Of a stretch of DNA of 64,000 bases, positions 42,733-52,172 are shown one piece after another (position 1 is the first letter of the stretch; the number at the start of each line of letters is the position of its first letter). The notes below the pieces were generated by a model. It did no database searches, was not told the origin of the DNA, and saw only the letters and a program-made list of their open reading frames with translations. This stretch comes from Abditibacteriota bacterium (lineage in GTDB: Bacteria > Armatimonadota > UBA5829): positions 1-64,000 of the forward strand of contig JAFSVJ010000051.1 in NCBI GenBank assembly GCA_017445025.1. Direction: 5' to 3'. Both the position numbers and the translations under genes were made by a program.

Positions 42733-42903
42733 ATGCCCGAATATAGTATGGTAGTGAAAGTCACTCAAACGGGAGCGGACCAAGTCACAGGAAAGATAAA
42801 CGCACTTGAAAAAGCTATGAACGCTGCCAAAGAAAAGGCAGAAAAGCCCAAGGATTTTTTAAATAGAATTTTATTTTTACAATATTTTATAAATATGGTA
42901 TAA
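42733..42903 (+). pseudogene. N-terminal remnant of a phage tail tape-measure protein
   Basis: GAGGTGTTTTAG precedes ATG 42733, and 56 codons follow. The start PEYSMVVKVTQTGADQVTGK then INALEKAMNAAKEKAEKP is like the N-terminus of phage tape-measure proteins. After about residue 42 the sequence changes into AT-rich DNA that serves as promoter for the next gene, so the gene is cut short. It supports a decayed-prophage origin of this segment. Confidence 0.55.
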
Positions 42904-42904
42904 T
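42876..42904 (+). promoter_or_regulatory. Promoter within the tape-measure remnant
   Basis: TTTACA (42876-42881) and TATAAT (42899-42904) are 17 bases apart, with TGG before the -10. The next ATG (42909) is only five bases after the -10, so the transcript would be leaderless. Confidence 0.6.
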
Positions 42905-42908
42905 ATAT

Positions 42909-43277
42909 ATGGGTGGCAGAGGACAATTTTCAGAAAATAAATTTAATGGCGTATATGAATGGTTTACTGTAAGAATAATTGTAGGTAAAAAATATGCTGC
43001 CAAAATATTAGATTCAAATACAAAGCATAAATTACCGGAAGAATCGCACTCTCCTAATGCTATTTATGCACGATTAAATGAAAAAGGAAAAATATACCAA
43101 GTTCGTATATATGAAAATCATATACCGGTATACGATATTGATATAACCCATGAGCATAGTCCTTTTGGAAAGCCACATGTTCATAAATATGAAAATGGTA
43201 AACGCATTGCTATGGAATTTAATGATCATTTTAAAGATATATTAGATGATTTAGGAATTGATTATGATAAAAAATAG
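42909..43277 (+). CDS. MGGRG-type small phage-associated protein, possible toxin
   Basis: The 122-residue protein begins MGGRGQFSENKFN and has LPEESHSPNAIYARLNEKGK, YQVRIYENHIPVYDIDITHE and SPFGKPHVHKYENGK. The N-terminal MGGRG and the later His-rich pattern with PHVH resemble a family of small proteins found near phage capsid/tail genes, which I know only as hypothetical. The conserved His and Glu residues suggest an enzymatic (perhaps nuclease) site. Its position before an overlapping small acidic gene suggests a toxin with its immunity protein. No upstream Shine-Dalgarno is seen, consistent with a leaderless mRNA. Confidence 0.55.
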   Translation: MGGRGQFSENKFNGVYEWFTVRIIVGKKYAAKILDSNTKHKLPEESHSPNAIYARLNEKGKIYQVRIYENHIPVYDIDITHEHSPFGKPHVHKYENGKRIAMEFNDHFKDILDDLGIDYDKK

Positions 43278-43575
43278 TTATTTTAAAATGTTAATTAAGG
43301 AATTTTCAGACAAAACGATTTTAGATTTAGAAGATAATTTAAGAGATTTAGAAGAAGGTGGAAATCAATTAATAAACTATAAAGGTAAATCCTATGATAT
43401 TGGATATGATTATTATACTCCAAGTGATAAAATAGCAGTTTACGAATATGAAGATGATTTTTTAATTCAAAAAGGACCTGATTATTATTTTGAATCTTGG
43501 GAAGATTTGTTTGAAAACTTTAAAATTGACGGAGTTTCTTTTAAACAGATTTATTTATTTGATTATGATAAATAA
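43264..43575 (+). CDS. Small acidic protein, probable immunity partner
   Basis: The 103-residue protein overlaps the previous gene by 14 bases. AGGA at 43253-43256 is seven bases before the ATG at 43264; an in-frame TTG lies at 43258. It is very acidic (for example DNLRDLEEG, YEYEDDF, FESWEDLFENF), as immunity proteins often are. I do not recognise its family. The overlap implies coupled translation with the 42909 gene. Confidence 0.55.
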   Translation: MIKNSYFKMLIKEFSDKTILDLEDNLRDLEEGGNQLINYKGKSYDIGYDYYTPSDKIAVYEYEDDFLIQKGPDYYFESWEDLFENFKIDGVSFKQIYLFDYDK

Positions 43576-43578
43576 CAT

Positions 43579-43690
43579 TGCTACAAAGAATAATCAAAAG
43601 TGATATGATAGAAATAATAAATAAAGAACATTGTAGGTGGAATAACGAAGCTTTTTAGTATAAAAGGCAAACTATGCTACAAGGAATAAT
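43579..43690. repeat. Direct repeats TGCTACAARGAATAAT
   Basis: TGCTACAAAGAATAAT (43579-43594) and TGCTACAAGGAATAAT (43675-43690) are 96 bases apart, directly after the toxin/immunity pair. They could be remnants of a phage attachment site or a segmental duplication. No gene is seen in between. Confidence 0.45.
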
Positions 43691-43730
43691 TTAAATAACA
43701 CCTTTTTTTTGTTAAAAATCATATAATCCA

Positions 43731-43756
43731 AGCCCTCATAACGAGGGCTTTTTTTT
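43731..43756 (+). terminator. Terminator at the end of the phage-derived island
   Basis: AGCCCTC-ATAAC-GAGGGCT followed by eight Ts. Confidence 0.85.
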
Positions 43757-43826
43757 GTGTGTAAAAATTTATTTTATATTTACATTTACTATTCTATTAC
43801 TACTTTTTGCACTAATATAAATTCTA

Positions 43827-43844
43827 AGGGAGCTGTTGCTCCCT
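43827..43844 (-). terminator. Possible terminator of glycyl radical enzyme 2
   Basis: AGGGAGC-AACA-GCTCCCT on the minus strand, 20 bases after the stop codon. The U-tract is poor, so it may be only a stabilising hairpin. Confidence 0.45.
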
Positions 43845-43863
43845 AAATATTTTTATGATTCTG

Positions 43864-46023
43864 TTAGTTAATAACTGCACGGCGAATAACTTCGTCTTGG
43901 ATGTATTCCGGCATAGTGACGAAGTAGGCACTAAATCCATATAACCTAACCGATAAGTTTTTGTGTTTTTCAGGGTGGATTTTGGCGTCTAATAAATCTT
44001 CCTTGGAAGTGTATGTGAGTTGAAGCATATTTCCGCCTTTTTGTATAAAGGATTTTATGACGGCTATAAGAGCATCGGGGCTTTTTGTGTTTGCTATGTT
44101 GGCTTCCAAAACCGCACTGCCGCAAGCAAGATCCATTTGCATAACCGTGCTGTCGTTAACAGCATTTGTTATGGAAGATAGATTCTCCTCATAAGGACCT
44201 ATACCTCGTGAGAGATAGTCATTTGCAAGCCTACCGTCCGGGGTGGCTCCTGTCACTCGTCCCCAAGAGTGAAAGTGACTGTATGTGAAGAAGCTTGGCT
44301 CTGTGACACCATTGCCTCTTCCTATGGGTCTTCCTTGGCAAAGTTCAATAATATCATCGGAAATCTTTCTTGCCATGTCAAGAACTTCTTTATCTCCTTC
44401 GCCGTATTTGGGAACGGAGAGACAGTCTTTTCTTAAATCTTCATATCCGTCAAAATTGACAGACACAGCTTTTTTAATATCATCAAGGGTGTATAAGCCT
44501 TTTTCGTAAACCAAAGATTTTACAGCGAATATAGAGTTGATTAAGGTGCCTAATCCGTTATTCGCAATGGAAGCTGAGTTGTATCTGGCTCCGCCGTCAA
44601 ACATATCTTTGGCATTTTCTATACAATCGTCAATGGTGGCGGAAAGGAGAGGACAGGGGTTTATATTTCCGCAGTCATGCCCGTTTTTCTCTATTTCTTT
44701 GCATAGTATGGAGTAGGTTTCATCAAGTCTGTCAGTCCAACCTTTGTAAAAATTCTTAAATGTGGGAGCGGAAGCGTTTTTGAAATAGTTTTCAAAGACT
44801 TTTACCAAGTTGAGATATACAAAGGCTTTAAAGTTTACTTCACAATTTTGGAGCATAGGTTCATAACAACCGCCTGTGGAGATATAACGACAATCTTCAG
44901 GGGCCTTACTCATAGCTGTGTGAGCTTTGAACATGGCATCTTGATTAATGATTATGAGGGAGTTAAGCCCTGCTGTGAGAACATCGGCACAGTCCTTGTA
45001 TATTCTGTCGTCGTGTTCTTTGGTTATGTGAATATTGAGTTTTACACCAATGATGTTTTCTTCAATGAAACATTCTGTAAACATTCTTGTCAGATCGTTA
45101 TAAATGGGTGAGCCGTCTCTTTCCGTTCCTCCTAAGTCTAAAACCGTGGAGGTTTCACTGGTAATGTTTTTGAGATTGAGACGAACGTCCGTGTAAGCTA
45201 AGAAAGCTTTAATGAGGTCTTTTGCTTCTTCCCTTGTAATTTTCCCTTCTTTAAGGTCTTTTTGGTAGAAGGGATATAGCATTCTGTCTATCATACCATA
45301 TTGAGATATGGCAATACCGTCAGTGGAGGTGCACATCTCTCTCATAAAGTTAATGACAGAAAGAGCTTCATAGAAAGTAGAAGGTGGGTTTAAGGGCACC
45401 TTTTTTGCTGTTTCTGCAATTCTTAAAAGATTTTCCTTTATGGCGGCATCTGTTTCTGTTGATGCAAGACGATAAGCTTCGCAAGAGAATTTGTTGCCAA
45501 AGTCAATGAGAGTGTCTAAACCTGTAATTACAGCTTTTAGAAAAGCAGCGGAACGACTGCCTTCTGGAACAGAAGATAACTTTTGAGAAGCCTTTTCTTT
45601 TAAACCGGAAAGGCCGTATTTAAGAACATTGTCATAACCTACGCAGTGGTGATCCCAGTCTATGAAGTTGTTCCAACGAGATACAGTCTGTTCGAAATCC
45701 GGGATTTCATCAAGAATAATTTCATCTTTAAGGTTTGCGTATCTCATAATGGCACCCACACCGCAAAGTCCCCAGTTTACCCTTGGGCGAGCGAAATATG
45801 CTTCAAAGTAAAAAGGGTTATTGCGAAATATGTGAACAGGGAGTTTTCTCTCGAGGGTATAAAGTAAAGATTTTTTTTCTTCGGGATATGTTAAGCTCTT
45901 AATACCTTCTTTCCATTCTTTTTCTATTTCACAAAAAATAGGTACTCTGTGGTCACACTCTTTATATGTGCTATAATACTCTTCTAATTCTTTTTCATAT
46001 TGTTTTCTGTTAAATTTATACAT
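43864..46023 (-). CDS. Glycyl radical enzyme 2, PFL-like, unassigned substrate
   Basis: The 719-residue protein has the thiyl Cys386 in STGGCYEPMLQNCEV, again with Glu at +2, and the radical Gly696 in VRLYGFSAYFVTMPEYIQDE. It is a distant paralogue of the 38784 protein. The Cys-x-Glu pattern is that of dehydratases and C-C or C-N lyases, not pyruvate formate-lyase. AGAGGA upstream supports the ATG at 46023. It has its own strong promoter. Its activating enzyme is not in the window. The substrate is unknown; a role in sugar- or amine-derived substrate breakdown in an anaerobe is likely. Confidence 0.85.
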   Translation of the reverse strand: MYKFNRKQYEKELEEYYSTYKECDHRVPIFCEIEKEWKEGIKSLTYPEEKKSLLYTLERKLPVHIFRNNPFYFEAYFARPRVNWGLCGVGAIMRYANLKDEIILDEIPDFEQTVSRWNNFIDWDHHCVGYDNVLKYGLSGLKEKASQKLSSVPEGSRSAAFLKAVITGLDTLIDFGNKFSCEAYRLASTETDAAIKENLLRIAETAKKVPLNPPSTFYEALSVINFMREMCTSTDGIAISQYGMIDRMLYPFYQKDLKEGKITREEAKDLIKAFLAYTDVRLNLKNITSETSTVLDLGGTERDGSPIYNDLTRMFTECFIEENIIGVKLNIHITKEHDDRIYKDCADVLTAGLNSLIIINQDAMFKAHTAMSKAPEDCRYISTGGCYEPMLQNCEVNFKAFVYLNLVKVFENYFKNASAPTFKNFYKGWTDRLDETYSILCKEIEKNGHDCGNINPCPLLSATIDDCIENAKDMFDGGARYNSASIANNGLGTLINSIFAVKSLVYEKGLYTLDDIKKAVSVNFDGYEDLRKDCLSVPKYGEGDKEVLDMARKISDDIIELCQGRPIGRGNGVTEPSFFTYSHFHSWGRVTGATPDGRLANDYLSRGIGPYEENLSSITNAVNDSTVMQMDLACGSAVLEANIANTKSPDALIAVIKSFIQKGGNMLQLTYTSKEDLLDAKIHPEKHKNLSVRLYGFSAYFVTMPEYIQDEVIRRAVIN

Positions 46024-46053
46024 AATTATTTCCTCTTCTTATTACCTTTATAA

Positions 46054-46082
46054 ATTATAGCATATTTTAGTTATTTTTGCAA
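46054..46082 (-). promoter_or_regulatory. Promoter of glycyl radical enzyme 2
   Basis: On the minus strand TTGCAA (46077-46082) and TATAAT (46054-46059) are 17 bases apart, with TGC before the -10 (extended -10). It lies in the 140-base gap below the large helicase gene. Confidence 0.75.
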
Positions 46083-46090
46083 ATTAAGAA

Positions 46091-46157
46091 TCCCCCTCTA
46101 AAGTCATTAACCGATAATCTTGTTTTGCATATTTTGGAAATTATGAGAAGAGGGGGA
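46091..46157 (-). terminator. Inverted repeat after the large helicase gene
   Basis: TCCCCCTCT (46091-46099) and AGAGGGGGA (46149-46157) can pair across a loop of about 50 bases. On the minus strand this follows the stop codon at 46164 and is followed by ATTCTTAATTT. It may act as a weak terminator. Confidence 0.35.
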
Positions 46158-46163
46158 ATATTA

Positions 46164-49100
46164 TTATTCATTGGGATTGTTCTTTAAAATTGTAGAACTC
46201 CTGCCTATTCTGAAAACTTTTTTGGCTTTTAAGGCTTTGGAAATGTTGTCATCTACAATTTCTTTGATTTTAGGGCCTGTTTTGGCAAATCCAAATTTAT
46301 GAGCAACTTCAGAAATTAAGTTATCTCTGTCAATCTCTTCGGCTTCACAAACGGCTTCTACAATAGCATTTTCAATTTCCTTTTGTGGAATATCTTCAAT
46401 ATTTCTGTTATTGTATCTGTAAGTTGAATAGGTTTCCGGGTCTATTTCTCCCCAATAGGTAATAACGCCGTTTTCTCTTTTTTTATTTAATTTCATTTTT
46501 TTTATTATGTTTTCAACCTGTTCGCGAATATTTTTACCTAATTGTTTAAATCCCCACAAGTCTTTGATTCTGTAAATTAAATATTCATGTGTGACCGGAG
46601 CTTCATGGGCTATAATTTCCTCTATTTGATTGGAAATTATGGGATAATTTTCTTCGCTGTAAAAATCTTCTTTTCTAACTGGTAAATTAAAGAAAACATA
46701 TTCATAAGAATTTATTTTTCCGGCATTCGTTTCCATACTTTCAATATTGGTAGTATTGTTTTCCGGTGTGGTTTCAGTTGCCTTTGGCTCTTCTTTGTAT
46801 TCTTTCGGTTCTTTAGATATTTCTGTATCATTATTCTCAATAATATCTGTTTTTTCAGGATTTTGTTCAGAAGTGCCTGTGACCTTTTTCTCCTCAATAT
46901 CTAAAGTTGGTTCAGCATTTTCTTGTTCTTCTTGTTTGTCCTTAGACTCAGCTTTATCTTGTTTGGAGGTTTCTTTATTACTTTCATTTGTTTTATTTGT
47001 TTTCACAGAATTTTCTGTTTCCGTGGTTTCTGTATCTTCACTAAAATCAATATCAAAAGTGAATTCTTCTTCGGAATAAGATAATTCTTCGGTTTTGTCT
47101 TCAGAGAAACCGGTTAAAGCTTTTTTGGCGTTTTGATAAGCTTCTTCAATTCTTTCTATTTCTCTCTCCGGATTTGCCCAAAAATCTTGAATCCAAACTC
47201 TGTGAATTTTCCAACCTAACATTTTCAAAACAGAGTTTCTGGAATCGTTTCTGTCTTTTGCGGTTTTTCCTGTTTTGTAGGATTCACCGTCACAAGTTAT
47301 TCCCAATATAAATCTATTGGTATCCTTGTTAATAATGGCTAGGTCGATTCTAAAGCCGGAGAAACCTATTTGGGTTTGGACTTTGTAGCCTTTTTCTGTC
47401 AGCCTGTCTTTTATTTTGTTTTCTATTACAAAGTTTTTACCTAAAGAATCTCCTGTGAGTTTTGAAAGTTTGTCTTTACCGTGTTTTGCAAATTCTAAAA
47501 ATTCTTTTAAATCATGAACTCCGAGAGAGTTAGTTCTCTTTAGATCTATTTGTTCCGGGTCTAAGGTTGAGAATATAATCATTTCATATCTTGCTCTTGA
47601 AATGGCAACATTCAGTCTTCTTTGACCTCCGTCTTTATTCATTGGTCCAAAATTGATAGAAACTTTTCCTTTTTTGTCCGGTCCATAGCAAACTGAGAAA
47701 AGAATAACATCCCTCTCGTCACCTTGAACATTTTCAAGGTTTTTAATGAAAACAGGTTCATTATGCTTTGGATTATTGTATAATGGGTCAAGGTGTGGAT
47801 TTTGAGAGAGCATTTCATCCATTTTGGTTTCAATTAAAATCTGTTGAGCCATAGAGAATGTGACAACACCTATACTTTTGTTTTGAAGTACAGGATGTTC
47901 CAGTCTTCTTTTTACTTCTTTGACTATGGCTAAAGCTTCAACCAAATTTGTTCTTGTTTTGCCTTGGTCGTAATAACCTTTTAATGGAACAAATTTAACA
48001 AATCTATCCACATCTCCTGCAGAAGGAAAGGTCATCATATTGTTATCATAATATCTAAAATTACTGTAAGCAATAAGGTCTTCGTGTTTTGATCTGTAAT
48101 GCCATTTTAAGAAACAACTTGGTATGTTTATGGCAAGACAGTCGTCAAGTATTGATTCAAGGTCTTTTTCAACTTCTAAATCATCACCGTCACCATCGGA
48201 GGAATTAAAGAAGGATGTTGGTGGCATTTGTTTTGGGTCCCCGACTATAACAACGCTTTTCCCTCTTGAAATAGCTCCTACCGCATCAGCTGTGGGAATC
48301 TGACTGGCTTCGTCGAAAATAACCAAATCAAACATGGTGGTATCATCAAGAAATTCAGCGCATGACATAGGACTCATGAGAAAACAGGGTTTTAATTTTG
48401 GGAGAATGTGTTTTGTTTCTTTAAATAATCCTCTTATGGGTTTTGCACTTCGTTTTTTTGTCACTTCTCTTGTTAAAATGCTGTATTCTTGTGCGTTTAT
48501 GACATTTGATAGCTGTGGCTTGTTGTTAAATAACAGCTCTAATATTTTATCTTTGGTATAAGTTTCAGCCTCTTTATTTAATTTTTGGAATTGGTTTATG
48601 GTCTGTTCAAATATAGGGCGTGAAAACTCGTTTAGAGCCGGCTCTGATCCTATGATATATAAAGTCCAAGCTTTGTATAGACTTTTTATAAATACATTCT
48701 TTAACTCTTTATTTTCAATTTTATCCGCTTCATAAAGATTTAACAGTTCGGTTAAGCGGTATTGTTCTTTGTCACTTGTCACTTTTTTGTAATCAGCCCA
48801 TTCGTCCAATGAATTCATATTGTTTTTGTATTTTTCAATTGATTGTTTTATGTAATCAAAATAGTTTTCTTGATTTGAATCTATATTCCAAACAAGAAGA
48901 GAGGCAAGTTTATCTACTTCTTTTAGGGGAGTAAGTAATCTGTCTGTTATGTTTTCAAAGGAATTGTTATTGCTGAAAAAGATATTCTTGTTTTTAATTA
49001 AATCTTCCAAGAAAGAGAGATAAGATTTATATTTCTCTAAATTGTTTTCACAAAATGCAAACGCTTTTTCTTTAAGAGTATTGACCTGTGCCAATGCTAA

Positions 49101-52100
49101 ATCGATTTCTTCAAAATCAATTTTATTGTCTTTAAATATTTCCTTTATTTCTTTGTTTAAGTTATCGTTAAGTTCATTGTAATCTTTGATTTGGTTGATT
49201 TCAATGTAAAAATCTGCGGGATTAATACTTGTTTTGGCGTATTTGCATAATATGTCATATCCACTTTCAATCTTTTTAAATCTTCTGACAAATCCACCTT
49301 TTTCGGATTCTTTTTGGGCATTAATCAATTCGTCCAAATTAAGCTTTAAGACATCACTTGTCCATTTGTTTTCAATATTTGATAGTTTTTGGTTTCTAAC
49401 ATTTATTTTTTCTTTTAAATTACTAAGTTTTTGGGTTAAGTCATCGATATCTGAATTTAATATAAAAACATAATTTGCCGGGAATTCTTTTATAATGTCC
49501 AAGAAGTTTTGTATTTCTTTTATGCTTTCTCTTTTTGTGATTGGTTTTTCGATTTTTAAAGTAGAGCAAATCTCCTTTATATTGTTTTCTTCATCGGTTA
49601 TAGCTTTTGCTGCTGTGTTTAATGCTTTTATTATATCGTCTTTAATTGTCAAGTTATAATTTGATATTCCGCAATCTTTCCAAGGGTTTTCAGCAATAGG
49701 TTCGCAAAGTTTTCCGCAACTCATAATTTGTTCAATTTTAGGTTCCCAATGCTTGATATGACCTAATGTGCATTCTTCAAGAAGATCCGGAGAAAAAGAC
49801 AGAGGAGCCGGGATATCTTTCATTTCAATGAGTTTTGTAATTACTTCATAAACAGAAAAACCTATTTTTCTCTTTTTGTGAAGAGCGTTAACATAAGCAT
49901 TTAATTTATTTCTGAGAGTTTGAATATTTTTGCTTGTTCCGTCAAGGAAAGAGGGATTAATCTTTGTTAAGTTCATTACTTCTTGGAACTGTTCCATTAT
50001 TTCGGCTTTGTTGGATTTATCTGAGTGAAGTTCTAAACAGAAAGGTTTTAATCCTATTTTTGAAAGTCTGTTGTGAACCACATCCAAAGCCGCTCTTTTT
50101 TCTGCTACGAATAAGACGCTTTTGCCTTTTCCTAAAGCATTGGCTATTATGTTTGTAATGGTTTGAGATTTACCTGTTCCCGGTGCACCGTGGAGGATAA
50201 AGCTTTTTCCCATATCTGTTAGAGCTACAGCCAAAAGTTGGGATGAGTCGTATGGAACAGGGCAGAGTAAATCGGAAGCATTAAATTTATAATCTAAACT
50301 GCTTTCGTTTATATTTTCGCTGTCGAGATCACTCCAAACATGAAAACCTTTTACAAGTCCTCCTGTTATTGGGTGTTCTTTTATTGCATCTTTTCTGTTT
50401 TGAAGGTCTTGCCACAGAACAAACTTGTTGAAGGAGAAGTTTCCGAGAAAGGCTTCTTCTATAACGTCCCAACCGGGTTTATCTACAATGGTTTTTCTTA
50501 TTATATTAAATATTTTATTGACATCGGAGCCGAAATCATCTTTGACTTCTTTAGCAAGGTCACCTAATTCTATTCCGTAATTTCTTCTCAAAAGTTCAGT
50601 CAGTGTTATATTCATTTGTGTTTCAAGTTCACCACGTTTTATGGTGTATCCGTGAATACTTTTTCTGATTTCCATATTAAGGAGAAGAATTGGAGCATAG
50701 CGAGGAGCATTGCTTTCTTCATATTCAAAATATCGCAAAAATCCTATGGCAAGGAAAAGGTTGTTGGCACCTTGTTCTTCGAGAGAGTTTTTGGCTTCTC
50801 TGTATATGTTAGCAAGCATTCTGTCAGAATGTTCTTTGTTTAAAGTTACTATCTTTCCTGATTTAAACAAGTTGATAATAAAACTGTTTTCATCATTAAT
50901 GGAAATTTCACTTTCTACAGTAATTCCTTGCACTAACTCGTATTCTTTATCCATTATAAGATTGTCTTCAAGAGTTGCGAGGTTAACCTTAATTAGAGGC
51001 AATCCGTGACGATTAAAATTAAAATTTAATAGTTTGTTTCTCATACTGAGGTCAAGAAGCTTTCTTGACCAAAGATCAATTTTATCTTTAATTTTAGTGT
51101 TAGCAGTATTTACATATTCTGTCTCGTCCACATCTATTTGAATGGCCTTGTTGTCCAAGTCTTCCTTTTCGCTTTCAAGAATAACTTTTTTTCCTGAAAT
51201 TGGAACAATACCTCTATTTCTTGTGGAGTAAACATCAATAGCACATATAAATTTATCGGCATCTTGATATATATGATTTATACCTACATTTACTGCTGCA
51301 ACAAAAGGTATTTGTTTACATAATGCTGTAGCTTCAATTAATACGATTTCATTTAGGTTATTAACTAATCTTTTTTCAATTGCTCCAATGTCTGTGCATA
51401 TTGGATTTTCAAGATAATATTCGATTAGCCAACAACCTACATAAGCATGACCATCCTGATGTATAATTAAAGGGTATAATCCACATCTTTCAAGACAAGA
51501 AGCAATCAAAACAGCTAAGTCAATACAAGTTCCTAATCTTTGTGATAATATTTGTTCACATGTAAATATTTTTTGACCTTTTCCAAAACTTGCGGGAGGG
51601 TCAATATACGTTATGTTTTTGTTTAACAAAGCAGTATATATAGCATTAATCATATTCATAACATGTGTTTTGCTATTGGCTTGATATCCACAAAAATGAG
51701 GAGTTTTAGGGTCAATTTCTTTGAGAATTTTGGTTGCTTCATCAATAATTTGAACAACATAGGGGTCGTTTGGAGTTACGAAGGCAGATGTTATTTCCGG
51801 TGTGATTTCAAAACCGTTCCAAAAGTTAGGAGGATATATGTCCAAGTTACAAACCAGGGGTTCTCCTTTCTCTCCTTCTTCATAGATATTTATTGATATA
51901 CTTTCAGGAACACGTTCTATGAGATCTCTAAAAAACTCTATTTTGGGAACTAATTCTATAATATTGTTATCCAAAACCAAAGTTTCTTTTGCTTTGATTT
52001 TAATACCGATTTTAAAAGGATTGATAAAGTTTGCATTTATCTCTATTATTAGATTGTCAATATCTTTATCTTGATCGTTTTCCAATTCAATGGCTCTTAT

Positions 52101-52172
52101 AATGGGATATTTATTTAGCACCATTGCATAGTTTATAATGGGACTTTCTAAAAGGACTTGAAATTTACTCAT
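46164..52172 (-). CDS. DUF4011/DUF3320 helicase-nuclease, probable antiphage defence
   Basis: The 2002-residue protein carries, in order: a transglutaminase-like fold near residues 150-260 (LGTCIDLAVLIASCLERCGL, QDGHAYVGCWL); DUF4011 around 360-400 (KIDLWSRKLLDLSMRNKLLN); a split superfamily 1 helicase with Walker A GAPGTGKSQTITNI (about 660) and Walker B VIFDEASQIPTADAV (about 1285), plus ENVQGDERDVILFS and LNVAISRARYEM; an MTES_1575/Vsr-like nuclease around 1600-1680 (FRIDLAIINKD, CDGESY, LGWKIHRVWIQDFW); an acidic linker (about 1700-1815); and a C-terminal DUF3320 region. The ATG at 52172 was chosen (MSKFQVLLESP), with AAAGAG upstream; the frame extends further but without support. Similar proteins are associated with defence against phages. 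It is a single-gene unit. Confidence 0.82.
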   Translation of the reverse strand: MSKFQVLLESPIINYAMVLNKYPIIRAIELENDQDKDIDNLIIEINANFINPFKIGIKIKAKETLVLDNNIIELVPKIEFFRDLIERVPESISINIYEEGEKGEPLVCNLDIYPPNFWNGFEITPEITSAFVTPNDPYVVQIIDEATKILKEIDPKTPHFCGYQANSKTHVMNMINAIYTALLNKNITYIDPPASFGKGQKIFTCEQILSQRLGTCIDLAVLIASCLERCGLYPLIIHQDGHAYVGCWLIEYYLENPICTDIGAIEKRLVNNLNEIVLIEATALCKQIPFVAAVNVGINHIYQDADKFICAIDVYSTRNRGIVPISGKKVILESEKEDLDNKAIQIDVDETEYVNTANTKIKDKIDLWSRKLLDLSMRNKLLNFNFNRHGLPLIKVNLATLEDNLIMDKEYELVQGITVESEISINDENSFIINLFKSGKIVTLNKEHSDRMLANIYREAKNSLEEQGANNLFLAIGFLRYFEYEESNAPRYAPILLLNMEIRKSIHGYTIKRGELETQMNITLTELLRRNYGIELGDLAKEVKDDFGSDVNKIFNIIRKTIVDKPGWDVIEEAFLGNFSFNKFVLWQDLQNRKDAIKEHPITGGLVKGFHVWSDLDSENINESSLDYKFNASDLLCPVPYDSSQLLAVALTDMGKSFILHGAPGTGKSQTITNIIANALGKGKSVLFVAEKRAALDVVHNRLSKIGLKPFCLELHSDKSNKAEIMEQFQEVMNLTKINPSFLDGTSKNIQTLRNKLNAYVNALHKKRKIGFSVYEVITKLIEMKDIPAPLSFSPDLLEECTLGHIKHWEPKIEQIMSCGKLCEPIAENPWKDCGISNYNLTIKDDIIKALNTAAKAITDEENNIKEICSTLKIEKPITKRESIKEIQNFLDIIKEFPANYVFILNSDIDDLTQKLSNLKEKINVRNQKLSNIENKWTSDVLKLNLDELINAQKESEKGGFVRRFKKIESGYDILCKYAKTSINPADFYIEINQIKDYNELNDNLNKEIKEIFKDNKIDFEEIDLALAQVNTLKEKAFAFCENNLEKYKSYLSFLEDLIKNKNIFFSNNNSFENITDRLLTPLKEVDKLASLLVWNIDSNQENYFDYIKQSIEKYKNNMNSLDEWADYKKVTSDKEQYRLTELLNLYEADKIENKELKNVFIKSLYKAWTLYIIGSEPALNEFSRPIFEQTINQFQKLNKEAETYTKDKILELLFNNKPQLSNVINAQEYSILTREVTKKRSAKPIRGLFKETKHILPKLKPCFLMSPMSCAEFLDDTTMFDLVIFDEASQIPTADAVGAISRGKSVVIVGDPKQMPPTSFFNSSDGDGDDLEVEKDLESILDDCLAINIPSCFLKWHYRSKHEDLIAYSNFRYYDNNMMTFPSAGDVDRFVKFVPLKGYYDQGKTRTNLVEALAIVKEVKRRLEHPVLQNKSIGVVTFSMAQQILIETKMDEMLSQNPHLDPLYNNPKHNEPVFIKNLENVQGDERDVILFSVCYGPDKKGKVSINFGPMNKDGGQRRLNVAISRARYEMIIFSTLDPEQIDLKRTNSLGVHDLKEFLEFAKHGKDKLSKLTGDSLGKNFVIENKIKDRLTEKGYKVQTQIGFSGFRIDLAIINKDTNRFILGITCDGESYKTGKTAKDRNDSRNSVLKMLGWKIHRVWIQDFWANPEREIERIEEAYQNAKKALTGFSEDKTEELSYSEEEFTFDIDFSEDTETTETENSVKTNKTNESNKETSKQDKAESKDKQEEQENAEPTLDIEEKKVTGTSEQNPEKTDIIENNDTEISKEPKEYKEEPKATETTPENNTTNIESMETNAGKINSYEYVFFNLPVRKEDFYSEENYPIISNQIEEIIAHEAPVTHEYLIYRIKDLWGFKQLGKNIREQVENIIKKMKLNKKRENGVITYWGEIDPETYSTYRYNNRNIEDIPQKEIENAIVEAVCEAEEIDRDNLISEVAHKFGFAKTGPKIKEIVDDNISKALKAKKVFRIGRSSTILKNNPNE

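Noticed and set aside
40943-43863. Complete prophage
   Set aside because: Only a truncated MuF gene, a tape-measure remnant and small toxin/immunity-like genes are present; no integrase, terminase, portal or lysis gene is seen.
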